From positions 2,289,347-2,353,346 of the forward strand of contig CAWCYZ010000002.1 of NCBI GenBank assembly GCA_963799925.1: a DNA stretch of 64,000 nucleotides. Reading direction: 5' to 3'. Position numbers and translations under genes: made by a program. The DNA is from DATBQN01 sp963799925 (GTDB lineage: Bacteria > Acidobacteriota > Thermoanaerobaculia > Multivoradales > UBA5704). The notes below the pieces were generated by a model. The model was not told the origin of the DNA. It did no database searches and saw nothing but the letters and a program-made list of their open reading frames with translations. This document shows positions 7,809 through 16,815 of this stretch, piece after piece (within the stretch, counting starts at the first letter, position 1; every line of letters begins with the position of its first letter).

Positions 7809-9236
7809 TCAGTACGCGTTGTGGCGCATGGCGTGGAGCAGCGTCATGCCCAGGATCTTGAAGTCGAGCCCCAGCGACCAGTTCTCGATGTAGTAGAGGT
7901 CGTACTGGATGCGCTTCTTGATCGAGGTGTTGCCGCGCCAGCCGTGCACCTGCGCCCAGCCGGTGATGCCCGCCTTGACGCGGTGGCGGAGCATGTACTG
8001 CGGGATCTTGTGCTTGAACTCGCGGACGAAGGTCGGCCGCTCCGGGCGCGGGCCGACGATCGACATGTCGCCGACGAGGACGTTCCAGAGCTGCGGCAGC
8101 TCGTCGAGCGACGAGCGGCGCAGGAAGCTCCCGACGCGCGTGCGCCGCGGGTCGTCCTTGATCGCCCATACCGGCCCCGACGACGCCTCGGCGTCGATCC
8201 GCATCGAGCGGAACTTGAGGATCATGAACGACTGGCCGTCGAGGCCCATCCTCTCCTGGGTGTAGAAGATGGGCCCGCGGTCCTCGAGCCAGATGGCGAG
8301 GGCGACCAGGGGGAGGAAGGGGAGGACGACGAGGAGCGCGGCGGCCGAGATGACGATGTCCACCACCCGCTTCGCCAGGCTGCTCCAGCCCTGGAGCGGC
8401 ACCTGCGAGAGGTTGATGACCGGGGTGCCGTCCAGGTCCTCCAGCGTCGCCTTGAGCGTCGCGTACTGGAGGATGTCGGGGACGAGCTTGGTCTCGACGC
8501 ACTCGCGCGCCATGAGCTGCAGCATCTGGAGCGTCTTCTTGTAGGCGTCGAGCGGCAGCGCCATGTAGACCTGGTCGATCGGCACCTGGGCGAGGATCTC
8601 CTCGGCCTGGCGCAGGGTGCCGAGGACCGGCACGCCGCAGAAGGCGGTGCCGGCCTTGCCGGGGTCGTCGTCGAGGAAGCCGACGACGGCGAAGCCGAGC
8701 TCGCGGTGGGCGAGGATCTTCTGCGTGATCTCGCGGCCGAGGGCGCCGGCGCCGATGACCAGGATGCGCTGCAGGTTCTGCCCCGAGAGGCGGATGCGGC
8801 GCAGCAGGGCGCGGATGCCCAGGCGCTCGGCGCCGACGGCGAGGAGGTCGGCGAGAGCGAAGATGCCGAGGAAGGCGCGGCTGTAGGTGAAGTACTCGTG
8901 GCTCCCCGGCGCCGCCGGCGGGCGGTACCAGGCGATCACCACCGAGAGCAGCACCGTCGCCAGCGCCACGGCGACCACCAGGGTCAGCATCTCGTCGGTG
9001 CGGCTCCTGCCGCGGCGGATCTGGTAGAGGCCGTGGAAGTAGAAGACGATGGGCCAGAGCACCACGACGAAGGGCACCAGGCGCAGGTACGGGCCGAACT
9101 CCGGGACGTTCTTGGTGAGGGGGACGATCTCCAGCTCGAAGCGCAGCAGCCAGGCGGAGAAGAAGGCGACGAGTGTCGCGACGAGGTCGCCGGCGAGGTA
9201 GGTTCCGGCCGTGATGCGATGGCGTTGGCGGATCAC
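7809..9236 (-). CDS. Undecaprenyl-phosphate sugar phosphotransferase (EPS initiation)
   Basis: A 475-residue polyprenyl glycosylphosphotransferase of the WbaP/EpsE type. The N-terminal half holds about four membrane helices, then a Rossmann-like CoA-binding-type domain (ILVIGAGALGREI, FLDDDP). A fifth hydrophobic helix (VVDIVISAAALLVVLPFLPLV) leads into the catalytic bacterial sugar transferase domain, with FMILKFRSMRIDA, SSLDELPQLWNVLVG, SIVGPRPERP and GITGWAQVHGWRG. It transfers a sugar phosphate to the lipid carrier and so starts exopolysaccharide repeat synthesis. I chose the GTG at 9236: the longer frame to 9425 would run through the upstream gene's end, and 475 residues is the family's usual size. 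It is last in a five-gene minus-strand run. Confidence 0.92.
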   Translation of the reverse strand: MIRQRHRITAGTYLAGDLVATLVAFFSAWLLRFELEIVPLTKNVPEFGPYLRLVPFVVVLWPIVFYFHGLYQIRRGRSRTDEMLTLVVAVALATVLLSVVIAWYRPPAAPGSHEYFTYSRAFLGIFALADLLAVGAERLGIRALLRRIRLSGQNLQRILVIGAGALGREITQKILAHRELGFAVVGFLDDDPGKAGTAFCGVPVLGTLRQAEEILAQVPIDQVYMALPLDAYKKTLQMLQLMARECVETKLVPDILQYATLKATLEDLDGTPVINLSQVPLQGWSSLAKRVVDIVISAAALLVVLPFLPLVALAIWLEDRGPIFYTQERMGLDGQSFMILKFRSMRIDAEASSGPVWAIKDDPRRTRVGSFLRRSSLDELPQLWNVLVGDMSIVGPRPERPTFVREFKHKIPQYMLRHRVKAGITGWAQVHGWRGNTSIKKRIQYDLYYIENWSLGLDFKILGMTLLHAMRHNAY

Positions 9237-9276
9237 GGGCGGGCCTCGGGGGATGCGCGCATGAGCACTCGCGTGC

Positions 9277-10476
9277 TCAACCCAGATGACGCGACAAGAT
9301 GGTGCGTATGCGTTCGCTGAACCGGCCGGCGGAGAAACCCTCCGCTCGGCCGCGAAGATCCAAGCTATTGAATCGAATCTGGCGCGCCCTGTCAATCGCC
9401 GCCGCCAGCGCGGCCGTTTCGCCATCGTTTACGCTGGCGCTGTCGGGCTCGTCCAGCACGCCATGACGCCCGTCCTCATAGAGGATTCCATGCCGTCCGT
9501 CCTCGACGATGTCGAGGACGCCGCCGCGGCCGACGGCGACGACCGGGGTGCCGCAGGCGAGCGCCTCGACGGCGGCGATGCCGAAGTCCTCGATCCCCGG
9601 CTGGACGAGGCAGAGCGCGCCGCGGTACAGGTCGCGCAGGCGCTCCGGCGCCACGCGGCCGAGGAACCGGGTCGTCCCCCCGGCAGCGGCCGCCAGGCGC
9701 TCGAGCCGCCGGCGCTCGGGGCCGTCGCCGACGATGCGGAGCTCGACGCCCAACCGCGCGCAGGCGGCGACCGCCACCTCCAGCCGCTTGTAGGGCGCCA
9801 GGGCGGAAACCGCCAGGCAGTAGCCGCGCTCGCGCTCGGCGGGCTCGCCCGGGGTGAAGAGCTCGACCTCGACCGGCGGCGCGACCACCTCGACCGACTC
9901 CTCCGGCCGGCCGTAGTAGCGGTGGATGCGGCGCGCCACGAACCGCGAGTTGGCGACGAACAGGTCGACGCGCGGGGCCGACGCGGCGTCCCAGGTGCGC
10001 AGGCGCGAGAGGGCGAGCGCGCGCAGGCGCGCCGCGGGCCCCCGGCGGCGGGGGAAGTAGGCGTGCTCCTGGTCCCAGGCATAGCGCATCGGCGTGTGGC
10101 AGTAGCAGAGGTGAAAGGCGCCGGGCGCCGGCAGCGCCCCCTTGGCGACGCAGTGGGAGGAGGAGACGACCAGGTCGTAGCCGCCGAGGTCGAGCTCCTC
10201 GATCGCCGCCGGGAAGAGCGGCAGGTAATGGCGGTAGTGGCGGCGCAGGCCCGGGGCGCGCTGCAGGAAGCTGGTGCGGATCGGGTGCGCCTCGATCGCC
10301 CTGTCGACGCTGCCGGGGAAGTGGAAGAGGGTGTGGATCGGCGCGCCGGGGAAGAGGGCGGCGAGCGCCGCCAGCACCTTCTCGCCGCCGCGCATGCCGG
10401 TCAGCCAGTCGTGGACGAGCGCGGTGCGGTGGCGGGAGAGGTCGGCGGCGGGGCGCTCCGGCGCGGCGGCGCTCAC
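9277..10476 (-). CDS. Glycosyltransferase family 4
   Basis: A 399-residue GT-B glycosyltransferase. The N-terminal domain has TALVHDWLTGMRGGEKVLAA (acceptor side). The C-terminal nucleotide-sugar domain carries YCLAVSALAPYKRLEVAVAA, LRIVGDGPERRRLERLA, FLGRVAPERLRDLYRGA and the GIEDFGIAAVEALACGTPVV signature with the EX7E glutamates. It starts at a GTG whose GTGA overlaps the upstream gene's stop, so the two are coupled. It likely adds one sugar of the polysaccharide repeat on the cytoplasmic face; the specific sugar cannot be read. The stretch PCHC-free HLCYCHTPMRYAWDQEHAYF matches WbaZ-like mannosyl/rhamnosyltransferases, a weak hint. Confidence 0.9.
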   Translation of the reverse strand: MSAAAPERPAADLSRHRTALVHDWLTGMRGGEKVLAALAALFPGAPIHTLFHFPGSVDRAIEAHPIRTSFLQRAPGLRRHYRHYLPLFPAAIEELDLGGYDLVVSSSHCVAKGALPAPGAFHLCYCHTPMRYAWDQEHAYFPRRRGPAARLRALALSRLRTWDAASAPRVDLFVANSRFVARRIHRYYGRPEESVEVVAPPVEVELFTPGEPAERERGYCLAVSALAPYKRLEVAVAACARLGVELRIVGDGPERRRLERLAAAAGGTTRFLGRVAPERLRDLYRGALCLVQPGIEDFGIAAVEALACGTPVVAVGRGGVLDIVEDGRHGILYEDGRHGVLDEPDSASVNDGETAALAAAIDRARQIRFNSLDLRGRAEGFSAGRFSERIRTILSRHLG

Positions 10477-11651
10477 CCGTTCTCCGGCCCCGGCGCGGGC
10501 GGCGGCTGGGGAGCCCCGAGCGCCGCGCGGTAGACCGCGAGCGTCTGGCGCGCCGTCTCGTCCCAGCAGAAGTCCTCGGCCCGCCGCGCGCCGAGCCCGG
10601 CGAGCGCGGCGCGGCGGTCGTCGTCGGACATGGCGTTGGCGATCGCCTTCGCCATGCCGTCGATGTCGAGCGGGTCGACCAGGTGGGCGTACCCCTCGGC
10701 GATCTCCTTGAGCGCCGAGGTGTTCGAGGTGATGACGGCGACTCCCGAGGCCATCGCCTCGACGACCGGCAGGCCGAAGCCCTCGTAGAGCGTCGGATAG
10801 AGAAAGAGCGTCGCCCCCTGGTAGATCGCCGGCAGCAGCTCGTCGGCGACGTGGCCGACGAGGAGGACGCGGTCGGCGAGGCCCAGGTACTGGGCGCGCT
10901 GGCGGATCTTGGCGTCGGCGCCGGTGCGGTCGCCGACGCAGACCAGCGGCGCGTCGAACCCCGCCATGCGGCGCGCCCGCGCGTAGGCCTGGACGACGTT
11001 GTCGAGGTTCTTGTGCGGCTTGGGGTTGCCGACGAAGAGGAGGTAGGGGCGCGCGATGCCGAGCTCGGCGAGCCGGCGGTCGATCTCCGCCGGCGGCAGC
11101 CGCCGGCGGAAGCGCTCCTCGACGCCGTTGTAGACCACCTGGATCTTCTTGCCGTCGACGTCGAAGTACTCCATCAGGTCGGCCTTGGTGTTCTGCGACA
11201 CGGCGATGATGCGGTCGCCCCGCGCCAGGCTGCGGTGGATCATCCGCTGGGCGTAGAAGAAGGCGAGCCCGGAGGGGAGGAACTCCGGGTAGAGCAGGTG
11301 GATGATGTCGTGGATGGTCACCACGACGCGCGACGGCACCACCGCCGGCAGCACGTAGTGGGTGGCGTGGTAGAGGTCGAGCTTGAGCCGGAAAAGGCGG
11401 TAGGAGAGGGCCACGAACTCGCGCGGCGAGTAGACGGGCGAGCTCTCGACGACGGCGCGGAAGTTCTCCGGCAGCTCGGGGAGGGCCTCCCGGTCGGCCG
11501 GCCGCACCAGCAGCACGTAGCGGTTCTCGCGGTCGAGGCGGGCGAGCGCGCGGACCAGGTTCCGCACGTAGGTGCCGATGCCGAAGTCCTGGATCTTGCG
11601 CGCGTCCAGTCCGATCGTGAAGGGCAGGGCTCGCTCCCCGGGAGAGGTCAT
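10473..11651 (-). CDS. Glycosyltransferase family 4
   Basis: 392 residues from the ATG at 11651 (MTSPGERALPFTIGLDARKI). GT-B fold: the N-terminal glycine-rich FGIGTYVRNLVRAL, then VVTIHDIIHLLYPEFL. The donor-binding half has PYLLFVGNPKPHKNLDNVVQ, VLLVGHVADELLPAIYQGAT and the YEGFGLPVVEAMASGVAVIT motif with the EX7E glutamates. It shares its TGA with the next gene's GTG (overlap GTGA). A longer frame extends upstream to 12245 but only as a shadow of the neighbouring gene. Part of the five-gene minus-strand exopolysaccharide run; donor and acceptor unknown. Confidence 0.92.
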   Translation of the reverse strand: MTSPGERALPFTIGLDARKIQDFGIGTYVRNLVRALARLDRENRYVLLVRPADREALPELPENFRAVVESSPVYSPREFVALSYRLFRLKLDLYHATHYVLPAVVPSRVVVTIHDIIHLLYPEFLPSGLAFFYAQRMIHRSLARGDRIIAVSQNTKADLMEYFDVDGKKIQVVYNGVEERFRRRLPPAEIDRRLAELGIARPYLLFVGNPKPHKNLDNVVQAYARARRMAGFDAPLVCVGDRTGADAKIRQRAQYLGLADRVLLVGHVADELLPAIYQGATLFLYPTLYEGFGLPVVEAMASGVAVITSNTSALKEIAEGYAHLVDPLDIDGMAKAIANAMSDDDRRAALAGLGARRAEDFCWDETARQTLAVYRAALGAPQPPPAPGPENG

Positions 11652-11652
11652 T

Positions 11653-12841
11653 CTAATCCCACGGCCCGGCTGCGGGGCCGGCCTCGGCCAGGGCCTCGGC
11701 GAAGATCGCCTCCATCCGCGCCGCCGCGGCGTCCCAGCGGAAGAGCGCCGCCCGCTCGCGGCCGCGGCGGGCGAGCTCGGCCCGCTTCGCCGGCGCGGCG
11801 AGGAGGCCTTCGAGCGCCGCGGCGAGCGCGGCGGCATCGCCCGGCGGCACCTTGACGGCGGCGTCTCCCACCACCTCCGGCAGGCTCGAGGCGTCGGAGA
11901 CGACGGTCGGCGCCCCGCAGGCCATCGCCTCGAGCGGCGGCAGGCCGAACCCCTCGTAGAGCGACGGATAGACGAAGAGGGTCGCCCCCTGGTAGAGGCG
12001 GACGAGGAGGTCGGGCGCCACGCGGCCGAGCGAGCGGAGGCCGTGCGGGGCGAGCCCTTCGATGCGGCGGACGAGCGCCCGGCTGCCCCAGCCGTAGCCG
12101 CCGGCGAGGACGAGCGGCAGGGCCGGCCTCGCCGCCGTCGGCGGGCGCCGCCTGCTCGCGGAGGAGCTCCCAGGCGTCGAGCAGCACGCCGAGGTTCTTG
12201 CGCGGCTCGACGGTGCCGACGTAGAGGAGGTAGCCCTCCGGGCACCCCAGCTCGCGGCGGATCGCCGCCACCTGTTCGGGCGGCGCCGGGGCGTAGGCCG
12301 CGCCGACCCCCTCGTGGACGACGCGCAGCCGCGGCCGGGTCTCGGGGAAGTGGAAGGCGACGTCGTCGGCGGTCGCCTGCGACACCGCGACCACCCGCCG
12401 CGCGCGGGCGAGCGAGCGGGCGAGGAAGGGGATCAGGCTCCAGCGCACCTTGGCGCTATGGGTCTCCGGCAGGAGGAGCGCCGTCAGGTCGTGGACGGTG
12501 ACGACCGCCGGCACCGGCAGCGACAGGGGGAGGGCGGTCAGCGGCGACCAGAAGAGGTCGACGTCCCCCGCCGTCAGCCGGCGCGGCAGGAGGAGCTGCT
12601 GCCAGAGGACGCCGAGAGGCGCCGCCTGGTGCTCGAGGGCGATGCCGGCGGCGGCCAGCTCCGCGGCGCAGCGCACCGGCCGGTGCGCCACCCCGAGATA
12701 GCGGAAGCGGGGATGGGCGCCGTCGCCGCCGTCGACTCGCGCGGCCAGGGCCAGCAGGAGCTCGCGCGTGTAGACGCCGATGCCGGTGGCGTCGGGGACG
12801 AGCGCGCGGAGATCGACGGCGATGGTGGGGCGGGCGGTCAC
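11653..12841 (-). CDS. Glycosyltransferase family 4 (frameshift near 12125)
   Basis: A GTG start at 12841 gives MTARPTIAVDLRALVPDATG, then GIGVYTRELLLAL, VPAVVTVHDLTALLLPE and GYLLYVGTVEPRKNLGVLLD. Near 12125 the frame shifts. The expected continuation (LPLVLAGGYGWGSRALVRRI, then RLYQGATLFVYPSLYEGFGL and PPLEAMACGAPTVVSD) is read in another frame to the TAG at 11653. Joined, the enzyme is about 396 residues, normal for the family. The break is in a GC-rich run and all motifs on both sides are intact, so a sequencing indel is likely. It resembles the next downstream glycosyltransferase, suggesting duplication. Confidence 0.82.
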
Positions 12842-12874
12842 CGCGGGGATCTTACATGCCGGGCTCGCGGGCCC

Positions 12875-14281
12875 TCACCGCCGCCGCTCGGCGTCGGCGA
12901 AGGCGCCCGCCGCCTCAGAGGCCGCCCGCTCCCAGGAGAAGAGCGCGGCCCGCTGGCGCGCCGCGGCGGCGAGGCGGCGCCGGAGGGCGGGGTCGCCGAG
13001 GAGCGCCGCCACCTGGCCGGCGAAGAGGTCGGGCCGGTCGGGCGGGGCGTAGAGCGCCGCCTCGCCCGCCACCTCGCGGTGGACCGGGATGTCGCTCGCG
13101 ACGGCCGGCAGGCCGGCGGCGAGCGCCTCGAGGAGCGGCAGGCCGAAGCCCTCGTAGAGCGAGGGGAGGACGGCGGCGCTCGCCGCCCCGTAGAGCGCCG
13201 CGAGCTCCTGCGGGGAGACGTACCCCAGGTGGACGAGCCAGCCCTCGGCCGCCGCCCGCGCCACCTGGCGCCGCAGCTCGTCCGCCCGCCAGCCGAAGCC
13301 GCCGGCGAGGACCAGGGGCGGGATCGCCGGCACTCGATCCTGGCGCAGGCGGCGCCAGGCAGCCAGGAGGAGGGGGATGTTCTTGCGCGGCTCGAGAGTG
13401 CCGACGTGGAGGACGAAGCGCTCCGGCGTCCCCTCCGGCAGGGCTCCGCCGTCCGCTCGCGGCGTCTGGCCATGATCCGAGCCATGCGCCGGACCGTGAT
13501 GGATCGCCCGCACCCGCGCCGGGTCGACCCCCGCCGCGGCGAGCTCGCCGCGCACCGCCTCGCTGGGGGTGAGGATCAGGTCGCTCTCGAAGAGCGTCCG
13601 CGCCAGGCCGCGGGCGAGCGCCGCGCCCGAGTCCGGCCGCACCGTCCACGGCACCTGGCGGATGGCGAGGTCGTGGACGGTCGCCACCCGCGCCCCCCGC
13701 GCCAGGCGGAAGAGGGACGGCAGCAGGTAGTTGGGGGCGAAGAGGACGCGGTTGCCGTCGGCCGCGGCGAGGAGGGGAGACAGGCGGCGGAGGATCTGGT
13801 GGGCCCGCCAGGGCGGCACGACGAGGCCGTCGGGCGCCGTGTAGGCGACGCGCTCGATCGCCCGCCCGGCCGGGAGCGGCACCGCCGGATGAGGGGTCTC
13901 CGGCGCCTCGACCAGCCCGTGGGCGTAGAGGCGGAGGCGGAGGTCGTCGCGCCCCGCCAGGCCCTCGAGGAGGCGGACGAGGTACCAGCCGACGCCGGTC
14001 GGCCTCTCGTAGAGCGCGTGGACGTCGACGGCGACGGTCAGCCGCGGCTCGGCGCGCCGCCGGCGGATCTCGGCGGCGAGGCCGGCGACGAAGCGGGCCG
14101 TGGCGGCGAGGCGCCGCGGCGAGGCGAGGCGGCGCAGGGCGAGCCCCAGGCGCCCGCGCCGCGGGGCGGGTCGGTGCTCGACGGTGTCGGTGTCGTGAGC
14201 CCGGTCGCCTAAGCGAATCGCACCCTCCGTGCCCGCCTCCCGATCCGGCCGCGGGCTCGACCCCGGCGCGCGGCGCGGCAT
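12875..14281 (-). CDS. Glycosyltransferase family 4
   Basis: Up to 468 residues. The conserved part starts near residue 80 with LTVAVDVHALYERPTGVGWY. It continues with ARVATVHDLAIRQVPWTV, FVLHVGTLEPRKNIPLLLAA and PLVLAGGFGWRADELRRQV. The LPSLYEGFGLPLLEALAAGL motif with the EX7E glutamates completes it. The first ~75 residues are Arg-rich and unconserved, so the true start may be a GTG further in (the VEHRPAP position is one option). It is the first gene of the minus-strand exopolysaccharide run; the divergent membrane-protein gene begins about 85 bases away, so the two promoters share a short region. Confidence 0.87.
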   Translation of the reverse strand: MPRRAPGSSPRPDREAGTEGAIRLGDRAHDTDTVEHRPAPRRGRLGLALRRLASPRRLAATARFVAGLAAEIRRRRAEPRLTVAVDVHALYERPTGVGWYLVRLLEGLAGRDDLRLRLYAHGLVEAPETPHPAVPLPAGRAIERVAYTAPDGLVVPPWRAHQILRRLSPLLAAADGNRVLFAPNYLLPSLFRLARGARVATVHDLAIRQVPWTVRPDSGAALARGLARTLFESDLILTPSEAVRGELAAAGVDPARVRAIHHGPAHGSDHGQTPRADGGALPEGTPERFVLHVGTLEPRKNIPLLLAAWRRLRQDRVPAIPPLVLAGGFGWRADELRRQVARAAAEGWLVHLGYVSPQELAALYGAASAAVLPSLYEGFGLPLLEALAAGLPAVASDIPVHREVAGEAALYAPPDRPDLFAGQVAALLGDPALRRRLAAAARQRAALFSWERAASEAAGAFADAERRR

Positions 14282-14365
14282 GGCGCTCGGGGAGGCCCTG
14301 AGATCGCGGTCATCGTGCCGGAGAGTGTATCGTTACGGCGCTTCCGAGCCCCGCCACGCCCGAGC

Positions 14366-16240
14366 ATGCGCGCCCCCTTCCTCCCCGCCCTGTGCCTCTC
14401 CGTTCTCCTGCTGGGGCTGGCGGCGGGGATCTACAAGGTCCACTTCCCGCCCGGCCCGATCGCCGACGAGGCCGCCTACGTCCTGATGACGCAGAGCCTC
14501 TGGCACGACCACGACCTCACCTTCGAGAGCCCGGACCTGCTGCGCGCCTACCGGATGTGGGACCAGGGCCCGAACGGGCTCATCCTGACGACGACGGACG
14601 GCGGCAGGACGATGCACTACGGCAAGCCGTTCGTCTACTCGCTCGCCGCCCTGCCGTTCTACCTCGTCTGGAAGGCCCAGGGTTTCGTCGTCTTCAACAT
14701 GACGCTCTTCCTCGCCATGCTGTGGTCGGCCTGGTGGTTCCTCCGCCGCGAGGGCGCGGCGGACGGCCCCGGCGCGGTCGGCGGCCTCGGTAGCGGACTC
14801 GGTCCCGGCCCCGGGCTCTTCTTGGGCGGCTTCTTCTTCGCCTCGGCAGCCTTCGTCTACGTCTTCTGGATGCAGCCCGAGGTCTTCAACATGGCCTGCG
14901 TCTTCTTCGCGCTGCTCATCTGGCAGGTGGTGCGGCGGCGCGCGGTCTCCCGCGACCGCGACCTCGCCCTCCTCGCCGTCGCCGGCGCGCTCCTCGCCGC
15001 CGCCGCGGCGTCGAAGGAGAACCTGGCGATCTTCGCGGCGCCGATCGCGCTCGACCTGCTGTGGCCGCGGCGAGCGCCGGCGACGACAGCGGACCGAGCG
15101 CCGGCCCCCGCCGTCCGACCGGTCCGTAACCGCCTGGCCGTGGTCGCCGCCTTCGCCGCCCCGGCGCTCCTCGCCTTCCTCTTCATGGCCGCGGTCGAGA
15201 AGCGGCTGACGGGGAGCTGGAGCCCCTACCGCGGCGTCCAGCGCCGCTCCTTCAGCAGCGAGTTCCCGATCGAGAGCCGGCGCGACTTCTGGGCGCTCTA
15301 CCGCGGCACGAGCTACGGCTCGTGGTCGGGGCTGGGCGTTCAGGCGACGCCGCGCACGCTCCTGCGCAGCTCCTGGTACTTCCTGGCCGGCCGCCACACC
15401 GGCCTGCTGCCGTACTTCCCGTTCGCCCTCTTCGCCCTGGCGCTCTATCTCGCCGGCCGCAAGGACCGGGCCCAGAACCTGCTGTTCCTGGCGCTCGCCG
15501 GCTACTGCCTGTCGATCGTCCTGCTCCGCCCGGACAACTACCAGGGCGGCCTGGGCTTCCTCGGCAACCGCTACTTCGCGAGCGTCTACCCGGCGCTCCT
15601 CTTCCTCCCCGGCGCCGCCGCCCTGCTGCGCCGCCGCAAGGCCCTCCTCCTCCCCTACGCCGCGGCGGGGCTGTGGACGGCGGCGGTCGTCGCCGTGCCG
15701 CTCCTCCAGGTGGCGCCCGAGGCGACGCTCCAGTCGCACGTCCGCGCCGCGCCCTTCCAGGCGCTGCCGCTCGAGCTGACGCTCCTGCGCACCCTGCCCG
15801 GCTACTTCCTGCAGGCCTGGGGGAACGCCGTCTGGGCGGTGCCGAAGGAGAACTTCTTCGGCGACGAGCACCACCCGAACGGCGTCTGGGTGCGCGGCGC
15901 CTCGCGCTCGGAGGTGACGGTGGTGACGGCGGCGCCGATCCGGGAGATCCACCTGCGCGCCTACTCGATCTCGGCCGACAACGTGCTGACCCTCGAGAGC
16001 CCGACCGACCGCGTCAGCGTGCGCTTCGACAGCGCCGAGAAGCGCGAGGGGACGCCGGTCGACCTGGCGCTCTCGCCGGTCGCCCGCGACCTCGGCTTCT
16101 TCCCCGGCGCGGCGCACGAGTGGTTCTACCGCTTCATCCTGACGACGAGCGACGGCATCGTCCCGGCGCGTCGCGATCCCAAGAGCCAGGACCTGCGCTA
16201 CCTCGGCGCCTTTCTGAGCTTCAACGAGCATGGACCCTGA
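14366..16240 (+). CDS. Large integral membrane protein of the polysaccharide locus (GT-C-like)
   Basis: 624 residues from the ATG at 14366 (MRAPFLPALCLSVLLLGLAA); a GTG at 14315 is an alternative start. About ten hydrophobic helices are spread through residues 1-450, with a ~150-residue soluble C-terminal part. The early segment PGPIADEAAYVLMTQSLWHD, with acidic residues in the first outside loop, resembles the layout of lipid-sugar-dependent GT-C glycosyltransferases (ArnT/PMT type). I cannot show a family motif, so this is an inference. Its ATG/TGA end overlaps the start of the next gene. It probably works at the cytoplasmic membrane with the neighbouring glycosyltransferases. Confidence 0.75.
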   Translation: MRAPFLPALCLSVLLLGLAAGIYKVHFPPGPIADEAAYVLMTQSLWHDHDLTFESPDLLRAYRMWDQGPNGLILTTTDGGRTMHYGKPFVYSLAALPFYLVWKAQGFVVFNMTLFLAMLWSAWWFLRREGAADGPGAVGGLGSGLGPGPGLFLGGFFFASAAFVYVFWMQPEVFNMACVFFALLIWQVVRRRAVSRDRDLALLAVAGALLAAAAASKENLAIFAAPIALDLLWPRRAPATTADRAPAPAVRPVRNRLAVVAAFAAPALLAFLFMAAVEKRLTGSWSPYRGVQRRSFSSEFPIESRRDFWALYRGTSYGSWSGLGVQATPRTLLRSSWYFLAGRHTGLLPYFPFALFALALYLAGRKDRAQNLLFLALAGYCLSIVLLRPDNYQGGLGFLGNRYFASVYPALLFLPGAAALLRRRKALLLPYAAAGLWTAAVVAVPLLQVAPEATLQSHVRAAPFQALPLELTLLRTLPGYFLQAWGNAVWAVPKENFFGDEHHPNGVWVRGASRSEVTVVTAAPIREIHLRAYSISADNVLTLESPTDRVSVRFDSAEKREGTPVDLALSPVARDLGFFPGAAHEWFYRFILTTSDGIVPARRDPKSQDLRYLGAFLSFNEHGP

Positions 16241-16815
16241 GGACGACGCCCCGCGCCCGGCCGAGCCGGGCCGAGCCCTGGCCCGAGCTGCTGCCCGAGG
16301 CCCGGCCCGCGGTGCCGGTAGCCGATGCGCCGGCCGATGTGCCTTCTGATGCTTCGGCCGATGCCCCGATCGACGCGCCGCCCGTGCCGCCTCCGGCCGA
16401 TCCCCATGTCGAGGCGGTGCTGCAGCAGATCCGCTCCGGCGTGCGCCAGCGCACCGCCGAGGCGGCGACCGCCGGGGCGCCGGGCTCCGAGGCCGCCCGC
16501 CAGGGCCTGCTCGCGCTGCGCCAGCGCGAGTTCGTCGCCGAGCCGGTGCCCTTCTCGCACCGCGCGAGCCTCGGGCGGCTGGTCGTCCTGGCGCGCAAGG
16601 CCGTCTACCACCTCTTCCTCAAGTGGCTCGTGCGCCCCGTCCTCGAGCAGCAGAACGGCTTCAACCAGGCGGCGAGCCGGCTCCTCCAGGAGCTGATCGA
16701 GGCCGAGGAGCGCAACGACCGCGAGCGGCGCGAGCTCCTCGCCCGCGTCGCCGAGCTCGAGCGGCGCCTGACGGCCGGCGCGGGCGCGGCGGCGGGGGAC
16801 GTGAGCGAGCGATGA
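16230..16815 (+). CDS. Coiled-coil protein of the polysaccharide locus (frameshift near 16270)
   Basis: The ATG at 16230 overlaps the upstream stop. It begins MDPEDDAPRPAEPG and then appears to shift frame near 16270 into AEPWPELLPEARPAVPVADA. Without the shift, a GTG near 16312 would start the protein. The body has a Pro/Asp-rich linker and VEAVLQQIRSGVRQR. FVAEPVPFSHRASLGRLVVL follows, then a short hydrophobic segment (AVYHLFLKWLVRPVL) and a C-terminal coiled coil (ELIEAEERNDRERRELLARV). Similar small proteins often precede glycosyltransferases or methyltransferases in O-antigen-like loci. Function unknown. Its stop overlaps the next start (ATGA). Confidence 0.65.
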